A stretch of 64,000 nucleotides of DNA from Triglochin maritima (taxonomy: Eukaryota; Streptophyta; Magnoliopsida; Alismatales; Juncaginaceae): contig OY821772.1 in assembly GCA_963682175.1 (NCBI GenBank), forward strand, positions 58,550,925 through 58,614,924, read 5' to 3'. Below the pieces are notes generated by a model. It searched no databases. It saw only the letters and a list, made by a program, of their open reading frames with translations, and was not told the origin of the DNA. Below are positions 10,955 to 22,395 of this stretch, one piece after another. Position numbers and translations under genes: made by a program. The first letter of the stretch is position 1. Each line of letters begins with the position of its first letter.

Positions 10955-11943
10955 ATGGCTAACATGCAGATCGTTCCGGCAACTAAGAATGTTGAGGCTC
11001 AGATTGTGGAGATGAGGGTGCCACTTTATTCTTATGGATGCGAGAAGAAGGTTAAGAAGGCTGTAGCACATCTTCGAGGTTGGTTTTCACTACGTTAATC
11101 GTAGTTATATGTTTGATTTTTAGTTAAACTCTAAACTTGTAACTCATATGTCCAGGATTGATTCTAATCTTAACTAATTCAATATTAGAAATCTAACAAC
11201 TGTTCAATAAGTCATAATTAATCGAAGACACGAAAGGAAATTGAATTTTGGAATGTGTTAAGATTCTTCAATTTGAACTACGATTCGTACCTTTTCGTCA
11301 TTCATTAATTAAGATATAATTTTTGGCTTGAATGTGATATCGTTAGACTTGGAATGGGGGGTCGCCAATTAACAGGCCAATCAAGTTGTTGGATCAAAAT
11401 GTGTTCCAGTAAACTGTGTCACGTTACAAGGTTCAGAAATTTAAGACCATAAAAATGTAAATGCTTCTAGCGAATCAAACGACGACGACGAAAGTACATA
11501 AACAAAAGGAGGATCAGAAGAAATTTGAGTCTCAAATCGAAACAGCTCGATCGAAGCTTTTATGAAATTATAACTTCTAAACGATTCATGTCATGAGAAT
11601 TTACACTCACATTCAAGTTCTCTTGGCATAAACATGTCTAGCTAGCTGTTTAATTAATTTACTTTGACGTGGGGTTATTGCAGGAATACATTCGGTGCAC
11701 GTCGACTATGATCTCCAGAAAGTGACCGTGTGGGGGATATGCGACCGCGACGTAGTTCTTGCCACCGTTAGAAAGAAAAGAAAAGAATCCCGATTCTGGA
11801 ACCACCAACAAAACATCGAAGACGAAGGAAGCCAAAGCGATTCCTTCGAGGAGAAGACTCCTCAGGCGGACTACGTAACGAAGAGCATCAGCAGCAAGTG
11901 CAGAAGGCTATGGAAGAAGCTCTTCCCTCTGACGTTGTATTAG
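10955..11943 (+). CDS. HMA-domain (heavy-metal-associated) protein, two exons
   Basis: Exon 1 is 10955-11078 and exon 2 is 11684-11943, joined across a GT-AG intron (11079-11683, donor GAG|GTTGGT, acceptor TTGCAG|GA). The spliced frame gives 127 residues. Residues about 16-78 form a beta-alpha-beta-beta-alpha-beta HMA fold: VEMRVPLYSYGCEKKVKKAV, then GIHSVHVDYDLQKVTVWG and DVVLATVRKKRKESRFW. The usual CxxC metal site is reduced to one cysteine (YSYGCEKK), as in a plant HIPP-like subgroup with the VPLYSYGCEKK signature. There is no C-terminal CaaX box (it ends PLTLY), so isoprenylation is not expected. The C-terminus is basic (KCRRLWKKL). Metal or protein binding is inferred from the family. 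A Copia element lies about 290 bp past the stop on the opposite strand. Confidence 0.88.
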
Positions 11944-12234
11944 TAGTTGTGCTGTTCAGCTGTTACATGTGTAAATTCAATCAACTGTGATTTGTATGTA
12001 TGTGCTTGAGGTTGTTAAGTGCAAAGACTTGGCATATATTCATGTGGATGTGGGCTATATATAAGTTCTTGAGGAATGTACTTTAAAAATGTCCAATCTT
12101 TAGTTTCCCTCCTGGTAAATCTCCAATGCTCGATGGTTTATCGATCAGATTCATCCAATCATATTGGTCTCGAATTCTTAATTGAAAGGTGAAATTCTTA
12201 TTTCTTTAAAACCTTCGTCAATACGGTATCCCTT
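11944..12234 (+). other. Probable 3' UTR and downstream flank of HMA gene
   Basis: AT-rich, non-coding. It ends with CCCTT (12230-12234), the left target duplication of the Copia element, so the element inserted within or just after the transcript end. Confidence 0.5.
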
Positions 12235-14355
12235 TGTAGGATTTCATATCTAATTATACATATATATTTTCGAAATTTTTTATGTATAATAAGGATCAAT
12301 TACAATTTTCTTTGATTAATTTCATGCATGCATTGGTTTGTTTTAACATCTAGTTTCAAAACTCTATTAAAACAAACAAGGGCTCCGAAATTCATACCTA
12401 GAAGTTCTCAAAAACTTCTTGAAGATTCGGAGACGTTGGGGATGCTTCTCGCCGCGCCGGATGCCTCCGAGTGTTCACCGAAACCCTAAACAAGGTTGGA
12501 GAGAAAGGAGCTACCAATCGATCTCCAAACAAGCTTAGAATCTAGCTACAAACCCCTTCCTTAGCCTCTGAGATTTCTCCTTCCAAAGACTTAGAAAACT
12601 AAGAGAATTTTCGTGGGTTTTTGTGGTGAATTAAGAGAGAAAATAATTATTGAATTGTGTGTCACAACTAGGGAGAATAAGGACCTATTTATAGGTTCCA
12701 ATCTTACTCTTAATCATGGCTATTCTTAAGCCACGGTTTTATGACAAATTCTCTCACAAATTAATTCTATAATGCATTATATGCACCCACAAAACGTTTG
12801 ACCAAATTTGGAGCTAATCCAACCATCGATCAAATTAATCTCTTAATAATCAAAGGCAGAAAATCGACCGCTGTTCGGTTTACCGAGTCCCACTTGGTTA
12901 ACCGAATTTGTCACGATCGTTTAACCGAGTACGTGACGGATGACCGAATCTTAAGGAGAAAAATTCTCCTTAACCGATCGGACCAATTCTCGTCCAAGAC
13001 CGAGTGCTATTCGGTTAACCGAAAATATCGGAACTTAACATTGTTCGGTCGACCGTTTCTGGTTCGGTACACCGTACCAAAGCTCCAGGCACTTTGGTCA
13101 AGTTCGGTCAATCAATTATGATTATCCGTTCCACGTTCGGTTGACCGATCCATAGATCCTTCGGTCGACCGAACCTCAACGGATTACCGAACTTCTACCC
13201 GATTTTGCCTATTTCAAATTTTGGATTTATTTCCAACAAAATTTGAACTTAAGGGGGTTTTAGCAAATTCACAACTTATGCAATGTATTATCCTATGCAA
13301 CAATAAATTATTGCACCCCATAATATATGCATCTCATATGAATTTATCATGATTCTAATTATGTTATATATTACATAATTGATTTTACTTGTTCACCATA
13401 TGTGTCATATTTTCTATGAGAAACCCGACACATCATATGAACCAAAAATCAAGATTCTTGTTTCACGGTTTTTGCGGTGTGACCTATGGGAGGATCTAAA
13501 CTAAGTTGGCAGTGATATTAAGAGCTTAATATCACAAGCTATAAGCGGTATCTAGCTACACATTATAGCTCCCAATTAGTTAGATGTCTTAATTCCACTC
13601 GAACCAAAACCCGATCCATTTAGTGATGGAGTGCACCACTTGTGTCCGTCCCTTGCCTCATGATATTAAGAATACACACAAAGTAGTATTGCGTCATCTT
13701 TGTATTAGTATTCATTTCTTGATCTCTTTAAGCTAGTTATAAATATGTGACTTAACTCAAATCACATTGTGCACATTATAAATTTGCTTTATCAAGGGGC
13801 CCACTAATATCATCACTCAATTAAGAGGGGCAATGATAATCTTTTGACTAACTATCTTCTCCAACGAAAGTTGTACTTGACCAACCAATGTCTTTACACT
13901 ACACTGATCGATAGTTCAAGACACTGATCTAATTAAGTATTCCTTAAGTGATTAGATATAAGTCTCATATCAAAGGACCAAAGACACAGTAAAATATTAA
14001 TGACACAGAAACACATTTCTATAATATTTTACTTATTAGGTCTATTCAGTATACAAAAGTAATATTTTCCTCTTTTGCATACCCGTGTTGTCACTCACTT
14101 GTAGAGCTACAATGATCTATGACCAACACGACAATCTTAACTCGGTAATTAATGTTCCATGTTAATTACCATGATTGCGAATATCTTTTGTTTTATGCAA
14201 ACCAATATCTTTTAGAGCTCTACGGTTAAGGACCAAGAGTCTCTTCCTTAACACTTCTAAAAGACGAATAACATAAACAAGGAACAAAATGATTTCTCAT
14301 TCAATTCATAATAATTGGCATTTAAAAGTAAAACTTTTAGAACACATTCCCTTCA
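12235..14355 (-). repeat. 3' LTR of family A Copia element
   Basis: It is 2121 bp, with TG...CA ends on the strand read. It carries the palindrome set at about 12870-13190 and a minus-strand TATAAATA at 12686-12693. The ORF at 12798-13121 is an incidental reading of the palindrome region and is shared with the other LTR copies. Confidence 0.93.
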
Positions 14356-14369
14356 ATCTCCCACTTGTT
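14356..14369 (-). other. Polypurine tract of family A element
   Basis: On the minus strand AACAAGTGGGAGAT runs directly into the 3' LTR (TGAAGGG...). This purine run primes plus-strand DNA synthesis in LTR elements and its placement against the LTR is exact. Confidence 0.75.
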
Positions 14370-14439
14370 ATTAAAGTTTTCTTTCTCATACATACTCAAT
14401 GCATAAAACAATAATAACTAGGGTAAACCCCATTACATA

Positions 14440-16206
14440 TCAATCATCAAGCCAATCTACATGGTTCCTCAATCCCATGGACTCGAAATGCATTTCGCCC
14501 TTGGCTTGGGATAAGGGTTTTGTGAATGGATCAGCTGTGTTGCTGTTGGTGTCCACCCATAACAGATTTATTTTGTCTTCGTCGATGAGGTCACGCGTCA
14601 CGAAGTACTTACGATCCATGTACTTCACTTTGTGGTGTGATTTGGGATCCTTGATTTGCGAGATAGATGCACTATTGTCGCAAAATAGCTCTATTGGTCC
14701 CTCGCTCGAGGGAACTACTCCAAGCTCTTCAAGGAACTTCTTAATCCACACTCCTTCCTTGCTCGCTTCAGCGACAGCCATCACTTCTGAAGCAGTGGTT
14801 GAGTCGGCAGTAGTGCTTTGCTTCCAACTACGCCAACTCACAGCTCCACCATTCAGAAGGAAGACGTATCCTGACTGCGACCTTCTATCGTCTGGATCAC
14901 TCATGAAACTCGCATCCGAGTAACCTTCAGCTATCAATTCCCTTTGTCCTCCATAAACAAGAATCTTATCCTTAGTCCGGTTAAGGTACTTCAGGATATT
15001 CTTGACCACAGTCCAATGCTCAGGACCTGCGTTGGATTGGTGACGACTTGTCACACTTAGAGCATACGAGACATCGGGTCTTGTGCAAGTCATCGCGTAC
15101 ATGATCGACCCAATTGCTGAAGCATAAGGGACATCTTTCATGTACTCTAAGTCCTTACGTGATTGCGCACGTTGAGACTTCTTGAGTTGCACACCCATAC
15201 TCATTGGCACACTGCCCTTTTTGGAGTTGTTCATCTTGAACCTTTCCAAGACCTTGTCAATGTATGCACGTTGACTGAGGCCAATGAGTCTGCGAGATCT
15301 ATCTCGATATATCTTGATTCCCAAGATGTATTGAGCCTCACCCATGTCTTTCATCGAAAATGCAGATTTCAATGAACTTCTCGTTTGCTCAAGCAAAGGA
15401 ATATGATTGCCCATAAGCAATATGTCATCGACATATAGGATTAGGAATACTACATGGCTCCCACTAACCTTCTTGTATACACAAGGTTCTTCCTTACTTT
15501 GAATGAAGTGAAGCTTCTTCACTTCCTCGTCAAAGCGTTTGTTCCAACTCCTTGATGCTTGCTTCAATCCATAGATGGATCTTTGAAGCTTGCATACCTT
15601 CTCGCTATTCTTTGGATCTTCAAAACCTTGAGGTTGTACCATGTACACATCCTCCTCCAAGTTCCCATTCAGGAACGCCGTTTTGACATCCATTTGCCAT
15701 ATTTCATAATCGTGAAATGCGGCAATAGCGAGCATGATCCGAATAGACTTGAACATGGCAACCGGTGAAAAAGTTTCATCATAGTCAATTCCTTGAACTT
15801 GAGTGAAACCCTTCGCTACAAGCCTCGCTTTGTAGGTTGTCAAGTTCCCATCCATGTCCATCTTCCTCTTAAAAACCCATTTATTATGAATGGCCTTTTT
15901 CCCTTGAGGAAGGTCAACCAAGTCCCATACTTGATTATCATACATGGATTCTATTTCGGATTCCATGGCCTCAAGCCATAGTTTGGAGTCTTCCCTTTCC
16001 ATTGCTTCTTGGAAGGTTAAGGGATCATTGGTATCTAGTACCATGATTTCATGAAGTCCCAGATATAAATCGGGTTTCTTCCTTTCCCTTGTTGACCTTC
16101 TAAGTTCTTTTGGTTCTTCTCGTGTCTCTCGAACTTCTTCCACAATTTCTTGAGGAGTGGGTTCACGTTCAACTCTTGAACGTACACTTGGTGGGGATGA
16201 TTGAGA
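14440..16206 (-). pseudogene. Copia pol, reverse transcriptase-RNase H part after the stop
   Basis: This is the in-frame continuation of the upstream gag-protease-integrase ORF (16207-18552), separated from it only by a TAA at 16207-16209. No ATG is needed to explain it; the first codons (16206 downwards) are the integrase-RT linker. Conserved RT blocks are present in order: HNKWVFKRK, YKARLVAKGFTQ, YDETFSPVA, MDVKTAFLNG, YGLKQASRSW and the catalytic YVDD at about 16143 minus 711. RNase H follows with GYSDASF, the SQSGYVFLLNGGAVSW block, ELFCDNSAS and a C-terminus ending VDWLDD. All motifs look intact, so only the stop codon separates this copy from a full polyprotein. Confidence 0.92.
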
Positions 16207-18552
16207 TTATCTCACAATTTCTTGCGAGGGTCTCTCACTCACGCTCCCACTAACCAAAGGAATCTCGGTTGGGCCTTCATGATCTTGAATGTCATCATTC
16301 ATTTCATGATCTTGTAGAGTATCTTGAGTTTCCTCAAGCACAACCCTACTCCCACTACTTTTTACTCTTTCTAGAAATTCCTTTTCCAGAAATGTGGCAT
16401 CCCTCTCTACAATCACTCGATTGGAGGTGATATGCCAAAAGTAGTATCCTCTTGTCTCACGAGGATAACCAATAAAGAAGCACTTATCCGCTTTTGGTTG
16501 AAGTTTGGTCGACATCAATCTCTTGACGTAAGCCTCACAACCCCAAATCTTGAGAAAACTGAGCTTAGGTGTTTTACCACTCCATAGCTCATAAGGAGTT
16601 TTCTCCACGGATTTGGATGGAACATTATTTAGTGTGTAAGCCGCAATTTGTAGTGCATAACTCCAAAAGTAGAGAGGTAATTCCGCATGACTCATCATTG
16701 ACCGAACCATGTCGAGCAATGTCCTATTCCTCCTTTCGGATACCCCATTCCACTGAGGTGTACCGGGAGGGGTGAGTTGAGGTACAATACCAAACTCCTT
16801 TAGGTATGAGTCAAATTCGGCACTTAAGTACTCACTTCCACGATCCGTTCGTAGAGACTTGATTTTCTTGTCGAGTTGGTTCTCTACTTCATTCTTGAAT
16901 TCTTTGAACTTGTCAAAAGATTCGCTTTTGTTTCTCATTAGATAAACATAGCCATAACGACTATAATCATCCGTGAACGTAATGAAGTACCTGAAACCAT
17001 CTCGTGCACTAGTACTCATTGGACCACATACATCAGAATGTATCAAATCCAACAAGCCACTCGCCCTTGGGCCTTTCTTCTTGAAAGGCTTTTTGGTCAT
17101 TTTTCCCATTATACATGGTTGGCACGTCTCCAATGATTTAAAATCAAGTAGACCAAGAAGGTTAGCTTCTTGCAATTTCTTGATGCGTTTTTCATTTATA
17201 TGACCAAGACGATAGTGCCACAAGAGAGTATCATTCTCGTGAGTGGTCTTAAGTCTTTTGTTATTGATATTAAAGATTTGTTTATTATCCAATTCAAGCA
17301 AATAGAGACCATTCCTTATGAACGCATTTGCATAGAACACACCATTCTTCGATATAGACAAACAAGAATTTGAAATATTTATATTAAAATTATCCATATC
17401 CAGACATGATACAGAAATAATATTCTTGCTAATCGAAGGTACATAATAAACATTCTTTAGACATAAATTTAAACCACTACACAATTGAAGCACCACAGAA
17501 CCTTGTGCAACCGCAGACACGTTCGCACCATTTCCGACCTTCAATTCTACCTCGTTCCGTACGAGTTCCTTCCTATCCATGAGTAGCTGCACATTAGAAA
17601 CTATGTGAGCACAAGATCCGGTATCAATTACCCAATCCTGGACAGAGGTGGCTAAATTTATTTCAATAACAAATATACCTTTGGCCTTTTTGGGGCGCCG
17701 ACGTTCAATCACTCCGTTGTCAAGGTCTTCCTTGTACTTGGGGCAATTTGGCCGGATGTGTCCTTTTTCACCGCAGTGAAAGCACTCCGTATTGGGAGTT
17801 GGAGATTTCTGAGATTTCCCCCTCGAGGCACTCGCACGAGCACCTCCTACTCCCTTGCTCTTGATTGAACCACTTTTGGTAGATTTGCCCTTTCCTTTAC
17901 CAATCTTATGGCCCCTCCCATGGACGGCAAGGAGTTGCTTGTCCCTACCATTGCCCATGTCAACTTCAGCAGTTTTGAGAGCGTTGTGCAGCTCCTCAAG
18001 ACTCACCCCTTTTTCACTCACGTGGTAGTGCATCACAAAGTCCTTAAAGGACGGGGCTAGAGAGCCAAGAATCATATCTTCAGCAATGTCCTCGGGCATT
18101 GGTGAAGAGAGCTTTGCCAACTTCTCAAGGTATCCTTGCATCGTGAGAAAATGCATAGATACCGATGTTCCCTCCGCCATATGGCACATTGTGAGTGCGA
18201 TGGTGGTCTTATAGCGCTCCTTTCGGGCACTATCCATGATCATCTTAGATAAAGCCTCCATGGTCTTCTTGGGTTTTGAATCCAAGTATTTCGCTTGGAG
18301 CGAGTCACCCATGGATGCTAGCATAAGACCGTGAACCTGGTTCTCTTGGTCTTCCCACTTGGCCTTAGCCTCTTTCTCTTCATCGGTTAATCTCTCATTC
18401 CACTTTGGGATTGGACCTTCCAAAATGTGAGATAGTTTCTCAAACTTTAACACGATGTTGAGTTTGAGTTGCCAACTAATGAAGTTTGAGCCATCATTTG
18501 CTAAAGGGTGTTTTTCTATCATGGATCGTACGATAGGTTGGATGTTCGACAT
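16207..18552 (-). CDS. Copia gag-protease-integrase polyprotein (781 codons)
   Basis: It starts at ATG 18550-18552. Residues about 10-230 are the gag capsid region. A CCHC zinc knuckle occupies residues 257-270 (CFHCGEKGHIRPNC). The aspartic protease active site is DTG at 310-312 (WVIDTGSCAHI). A GAG-pre-integrase HHCC-like block follows (HYRLGHINE near 446). The integrase catalytic triad is visible as D507, D570 and E606, with the normal 35-residue D-E spacing. The frame ends at TAA 16207-16209 inside the integrase-RT linker, after SQEIVR; RT and RNase H continue in the same frame on the other side. Normal Copia polyproteins do not stop here, so I read it as a nonsense mutation, though a readthrough stop cannot be excluded by sequence alone. 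Confidence 0.92.
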   Translation of the reverse strand: MSNIQPIVRSMIEKHPLANDGSNFISWQLKLNIVLKFEKLSHILEGPIPKWNERLTDEEKEAKAKWEDQENQVHGLMLASMGDSLQAKYLDSKPKKTMEALSKMIMDSARKERYKTTIALTMCHMAEGTSVSMHFLTMQGYLEKLAKLSSPMPEDIAEDMILGSLAPSFKDFVMHYHVSEKGVSLEELHNALKTAEVDMGNGRDKQLLAVHGRGHKIGKGKGKSTKSGSIKSKGVGGARASASRGKSQKSPTPNTECFHCGEKGHIRPNCPKYKEDLDNGVIERRRPKKAKGIFVIEINLATSVQDWVIDTGSCAHIVSNVQLLMDRKELVRNEVELKVGNGANVSAVAQGSVVLQLCSGLNLCLKNVYYVPSISKNIISVSCLDMDNFNINISNSCLSISKNGVFYANAFIRNGLYLLELDNKQIFNINNKRLKTTHENDTLLWHYRLGHINEKRIKKLQEANLLGLLDFKSLETCQPCIMGKMTKKPFKKKGPRASGLLDLIHSDVCGPMSTSARDGFRYFITFTDDYSRYGYVYLMRNKSESFDKFKEFKNEVENQLDKKIKSLRTDRGSEYLSAEFDSYLKEFGIVPQLTPPGTPQWNGVSERRNRTLLDMVRSMMSHAELPLYFWSYALQIAAYTLNNVPSKSVEKTPYELWSGKTPKLSFLKIWGCEAYVKRLMSTKLQPKADKCFFIGYPRETRGYYFWHITSNRVIVERDATFLEKEFLERVKSSGSRVVLEETQDTLQDHEMNDDIQDHEGPTEIPLVSGSVSERPSQEIVR

Positions 18553-20045
18553 TTTTCTACAAAATAAATCATACAGGTTTTAATGCCAATTTTATGTTTT
18601 AATACACATGCATACATATATCGAATATATAAATGTAAATGTTGCAAATTAAAATCTTGCCCATAAATGCAACAATCCAAGATCCTATTAATTGTAATAT
18701 AGACTAGCTAAGGGCTATCGAATATATTACAATATCAAGGTAAGAAAACATTTTCTAATCACAACCTTTTTGAATTTTAGCAACATTTAGCATCTTCAAA
18801 CTCTTGTGACTCTTGTCGTTTTAATTATGAGGGAATATGACCTATCCTCGTAAGAAAAACTTTTTTCCAAAACCGAGCGAGGGCTCTAGGTAATTTTAAG
18901 AAAACTTATTTTCATTTGATACGAGATACGTTTATCTATTGTATTCACAACTAAACATACTTGGGGTTCACTAGGGTGAAACACACCTCATATATTCGAT
19001 TGTGGCACAACAACAGACAACTTTTATATCTCCCACTATTCCCAAAGATAGAGGGAGCTATCTCTCGCTAAGGGCGAGCAGAATATCCCTCGATCAATGG
19101 CTGCTAGTGGATGAAATAAGAAGGAAATTTATTCTTAATTTTTGTTGGACAATTTAACATGTGATTTAGAATTTTAGGTTATTATGCATATTAATATTCA
19201 TACACATCCTAACATTCACCACATTCATCACATGCATAGCAGAAATTAAAAATAGAAATTAAACATTCACACAATCCACATCGTGTGAGTTTATATGTTC
19301 CCTTCGATCCTCGATCCTCGATCCCTGATCTTCGATCCTCGATCGATGCGCTACAGCGGCGACTTCCTCTTGCACCGGAGATGTAGATTTTACAGAAAAT
19401 AAACATGCTCCTCACATTCGATAAAACCGACTAGTGCAAGTCCTATGTAAAAACCTCTCATATGCAAATGCAACTATCTAAAAGACGGAAATAGAGAGAA
19501 TTTTGCCTTTTACATACATAAGCCCCTGTATAATAATAATAACATACATTTGTAGTGTCTGATTTGGAACATATAAACTCACAATCCTGCAAAGCAACTC
19601 AAGCAACCATGCACGCAATTGCTATAAACTACAGAATCTAATTTATCAATCATCTAGAATTCTCAACAATTCTTTGAAAAATATTTTGAAATCCATTAAA
19701 AAACATTTTTCATACATCCATAGTTCACAAATTAATTATGAACCGTTGTTCATCCAATTTCCAATGGAAAGATGAATCGCAGTTTTTTCGGTTTTGTTGA
19801 TTCTCTTACAAAATAATCGTTTATATCTAAATCATAATTATATCAAGTTAGACTTATGTCTAAATCATAATTCTAATAATTATATGCCATGTTTTAAACA
19901 TTCAAAACATTTAAAACGAATTATTATAAAGAATTATTTCAACAAACATTTAAAGACCGAAAAACCGGTAAAACGAATTGTTTAAATCCTAGATGGTAAA
20001 CTAGATTTGTTTACAGCCATAAAACATGAGAAAATTGAACCCTAT
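18553..20045 (-). other. 5' leader of family A Copia element
   Basis: About 1.5 kb of non-coding DNA between primer site and gag start. It includes a short tandem of TCGATCC-type heptamers at about 19305-19350 and AT-rich text near 19790-20045 that is shared with the truncated leader at about 55090-55286. Small ORFs here carry no recognisable motif. Confidence 0.7.
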
Positions 20046-20057
20046 GCTCTGATACCA
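20046..20057 (-). other. Primer-binding site, initiator-Met tRNA
   Basis: On the minus strand this reads TGGTATCAGAGC, complementary to the 3' end of plant initiator-Met tRNA and one base away from the 5' LTR end at 20059. Confidence 0.9.
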
Positions 20058-20058
20058 C

Positions 20059-22180
20059 TGTAGGATTTCATGTCTAATTATACATATATATTTTCGAAAT
20101 TTTTTATGTATAATAAGGATCAATTACAATTTTCTTTGATTAATTTCATGCATGCATTGGTTTGTTTTAACATCTAGTTTCAAAACTCTATTAAAACAAA
20201 CAAGGGCTCCGAAATTCATACCTAGAAGTTCTCAAAAACTTCTTGAAGATTCGGAGACGTTGGGGATGCTTCTCGCCGTGCCGGATGCCTCCGAGTGTTC
20301 ACCGAAACCCTAAACAAGGTTGGAGAGAAAAGAGCTAGTCAATCGATCTCCAAACAAGCTTAGAATCTAGCTACAAACCCCTTCCTTAGCCTCTGAGATT
20401 TCTCCTTCCAAAGACTTAGAAAACTAAGAGAATTTTCGTGGGTTTTTGTGGTGAATTAAGAGAGAAAATAATTATTGAATTGTGTGTCACAACTAGGGAG
20501 AATAAGGACCTATTTATAGGTTCCAATCTTACTCTTAATCATGGCTATTCTTAAGCCACGGTTTTATGACAAATTCTCTCACAAATTAATTCTATAATGC
20601 ATTATATGCACCCACAAAACGTTTGACCAAATTTGGAGCTAATCCAACCATCGATCAAATTAATCTCTTAATAATCAAAGGCAGAAAATCGACCGCTGTT
20701 CGGTTTACCGAGTCCCACTCGGTTAACCGAATTTGTCACGATCGTTTAACCGAGTACGTGACGGATGACCGAATCTTAAGGAGAAAAATTCTCCTTAACC
20801 GATCGGACCAATTCTCGTCCAAGACCGAGTGCTATTCGGTTAACCGAAAATATCGGAACTTGACATTGTTCGGTCGACCGTTTCTGGTTCGGTACACCGT
20901 ACCAAAGCTCCAGGCACTTTGGTCAAGTTCGGTCAATCAATTATGATTATCCGTTCCACGTTCGGTTGACCGATCCATAGATCCTTCGGTCGACCGAACC
21001 TCAACGGATTACCGAACTTCTACCCGATTTTGCCTATTTCAAATTTTGGATTTATTTCCAACAAAATTTGAACTTAAGGGGGTTTTAGCAAATTCACAAC
21101 TTATGCAATGTATTATCCTATGCAACAATAAATTATTGCACCCCATAATATATGCATCTCATATGAATTTATCATGATTCTAATTATGTTATATATTACA
21201 TAATTGATTTTACTTGTTCACCATATGTGTCATATTTTCTATAAGAAACCCGACACATCATATGAACCAAAAATCAAGATTCTTGTTTCACGGTTTTTGC
21301 GGTGTGACCTATGGGAGGATCTAAACTAAGTTGGCAGTGATATTAAGAGCTTAATATCACAAGCTATAAGCGGTATCTAGCTACACATTATAGCTCCCAA
21401 TTAGTTAGATGTCTTAATTCCACTCGAACCAAAACCCGATCAATTTAGTGATGGAGTGCACCACTTGTGTCCGTCCCTTGCCTCATGATATTAAGAATAC
21501 ACACAAAGTAGTATTGCGTCATCTTTGTATTAGTATTCATTTCTTGATCTCTTTAAGCTAGTTATAAATATGTGACTTAACTCAAATCACATTGTGCACA
21601 TTATAACTTTGCTTTATCAAGGGGCCCACTAATATCATCACTCAATTAAGAGGGGCAATGATAATCTTTTGACTAACTATCTTCTCCAACGAAAGTTGTA
21701 CTTAACCAACCAATGCCTTTACACTACACTGATCGATAGTTCAAGACACTGATCTAATTAAGTATTCCTTAAGTGATTAGATATAAGTCTCATATCAAAG
21801 GACCAAAGACACAGTAAAATATTAATGACACAGAAACACATTTCTATAATATTTTACTTATTAGGTCTATTCAGTATACAAAAGTAATATTTTCCTCTTT
21901 TGCATACCCGTGTTGTCACTCACTTGTAGAGCTACAATGATCTATGACCAACACGACAATCTTAACTCGGTAATTAATGTTCCATGTTAATTACCATGAT
22001 TGCGAATATCTTTTGTTTTATGCAAACCAATATCTTTTAGAGCTCTACGGTTAAGGACCAAGAGCCTCTTCCTTAACACTTCTAAAAGACGAATAACATA
22101 AACAAGGAACAAAATGATTTCTCATTCAATTCATAATAATTGGCATTTAAAAGTAAAACTTTTAGAACACATTCCCTTCA
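20059..22180 (-). repeat. 5' LTR of family A Copia element
   Basis: 2122 bp, near-identical to the 3' LTR at 12235-14355. It contains the U3 palindromes (20701-21014) and the TATA box. The ORF at 20623-20946 is incidental. Confidence 0.93.
20511..20518 (-). promoter_or_regulatory. LTR TATA box
   Basis: TATAAATA on the minus strand, conserved in the 3' LTR (12686-12693). Transcription would start near 20480, and the palindrome array lies 180-500 bp upstream of it. Confidence 0.65.
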
Positions 22181-22185
22181 CCCTT

Positions 22186-22395
22186 AACCAAGCATAGGAA
22201 ACGGTAAAATACTTTAATGATAATGATGATGCTGATCGTAATAATTAGGTTTATAAGTAGTTCTCGTAACTAAGACTTTTACCTACAAGTTGGCCCTGAA
22301 GTTTGAGTAATATATTATCTTATCCATAAGCAAATAATGGGTCGACTTTTCAAAATCTCATGTTCAACCTGTTGTCATATAATTCTATTATTTAA
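22186..22395. other. Short intergenic spacer
   Basis: AT-rich; no feature seen between the Copia target duplication and the next element. Confidence 0.5.

Larger units (their letters stand above)
12235..22180 (-). mobile_element. Nearly intact Copia LTR retrotransposon, family A (9.9 kb)
   Basis: The minus-strand element is bounded by LTRs 20059-22180 (5') and 12235-14355 (3') and by the direct repeat CCCTT (12230-12234 and 22181-22185). It has a primer-binding site for initiator-Met tRNA, a long leader, a gag-pol frame in the Copia order (protease, integrase, RT, RNase H) and a polypurine tract. The two LTRs differ at only about a dozen sites by eye in 2.12 kb, which points to recent insertion. 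The polyprotein frame is intact apart from one stop codon at 16207-16209. Two relatives occur in the window: a solo LTR of the same family (5396-7530) and a diverged family B (55300-58758). Confidence 0.95.

Noticed and set aside
14399..14923. 174-codon plus-strand ORF (and its relative at 57518-58039)
   Set aside because: Antisense shadow of the Copia RNase H coding region.
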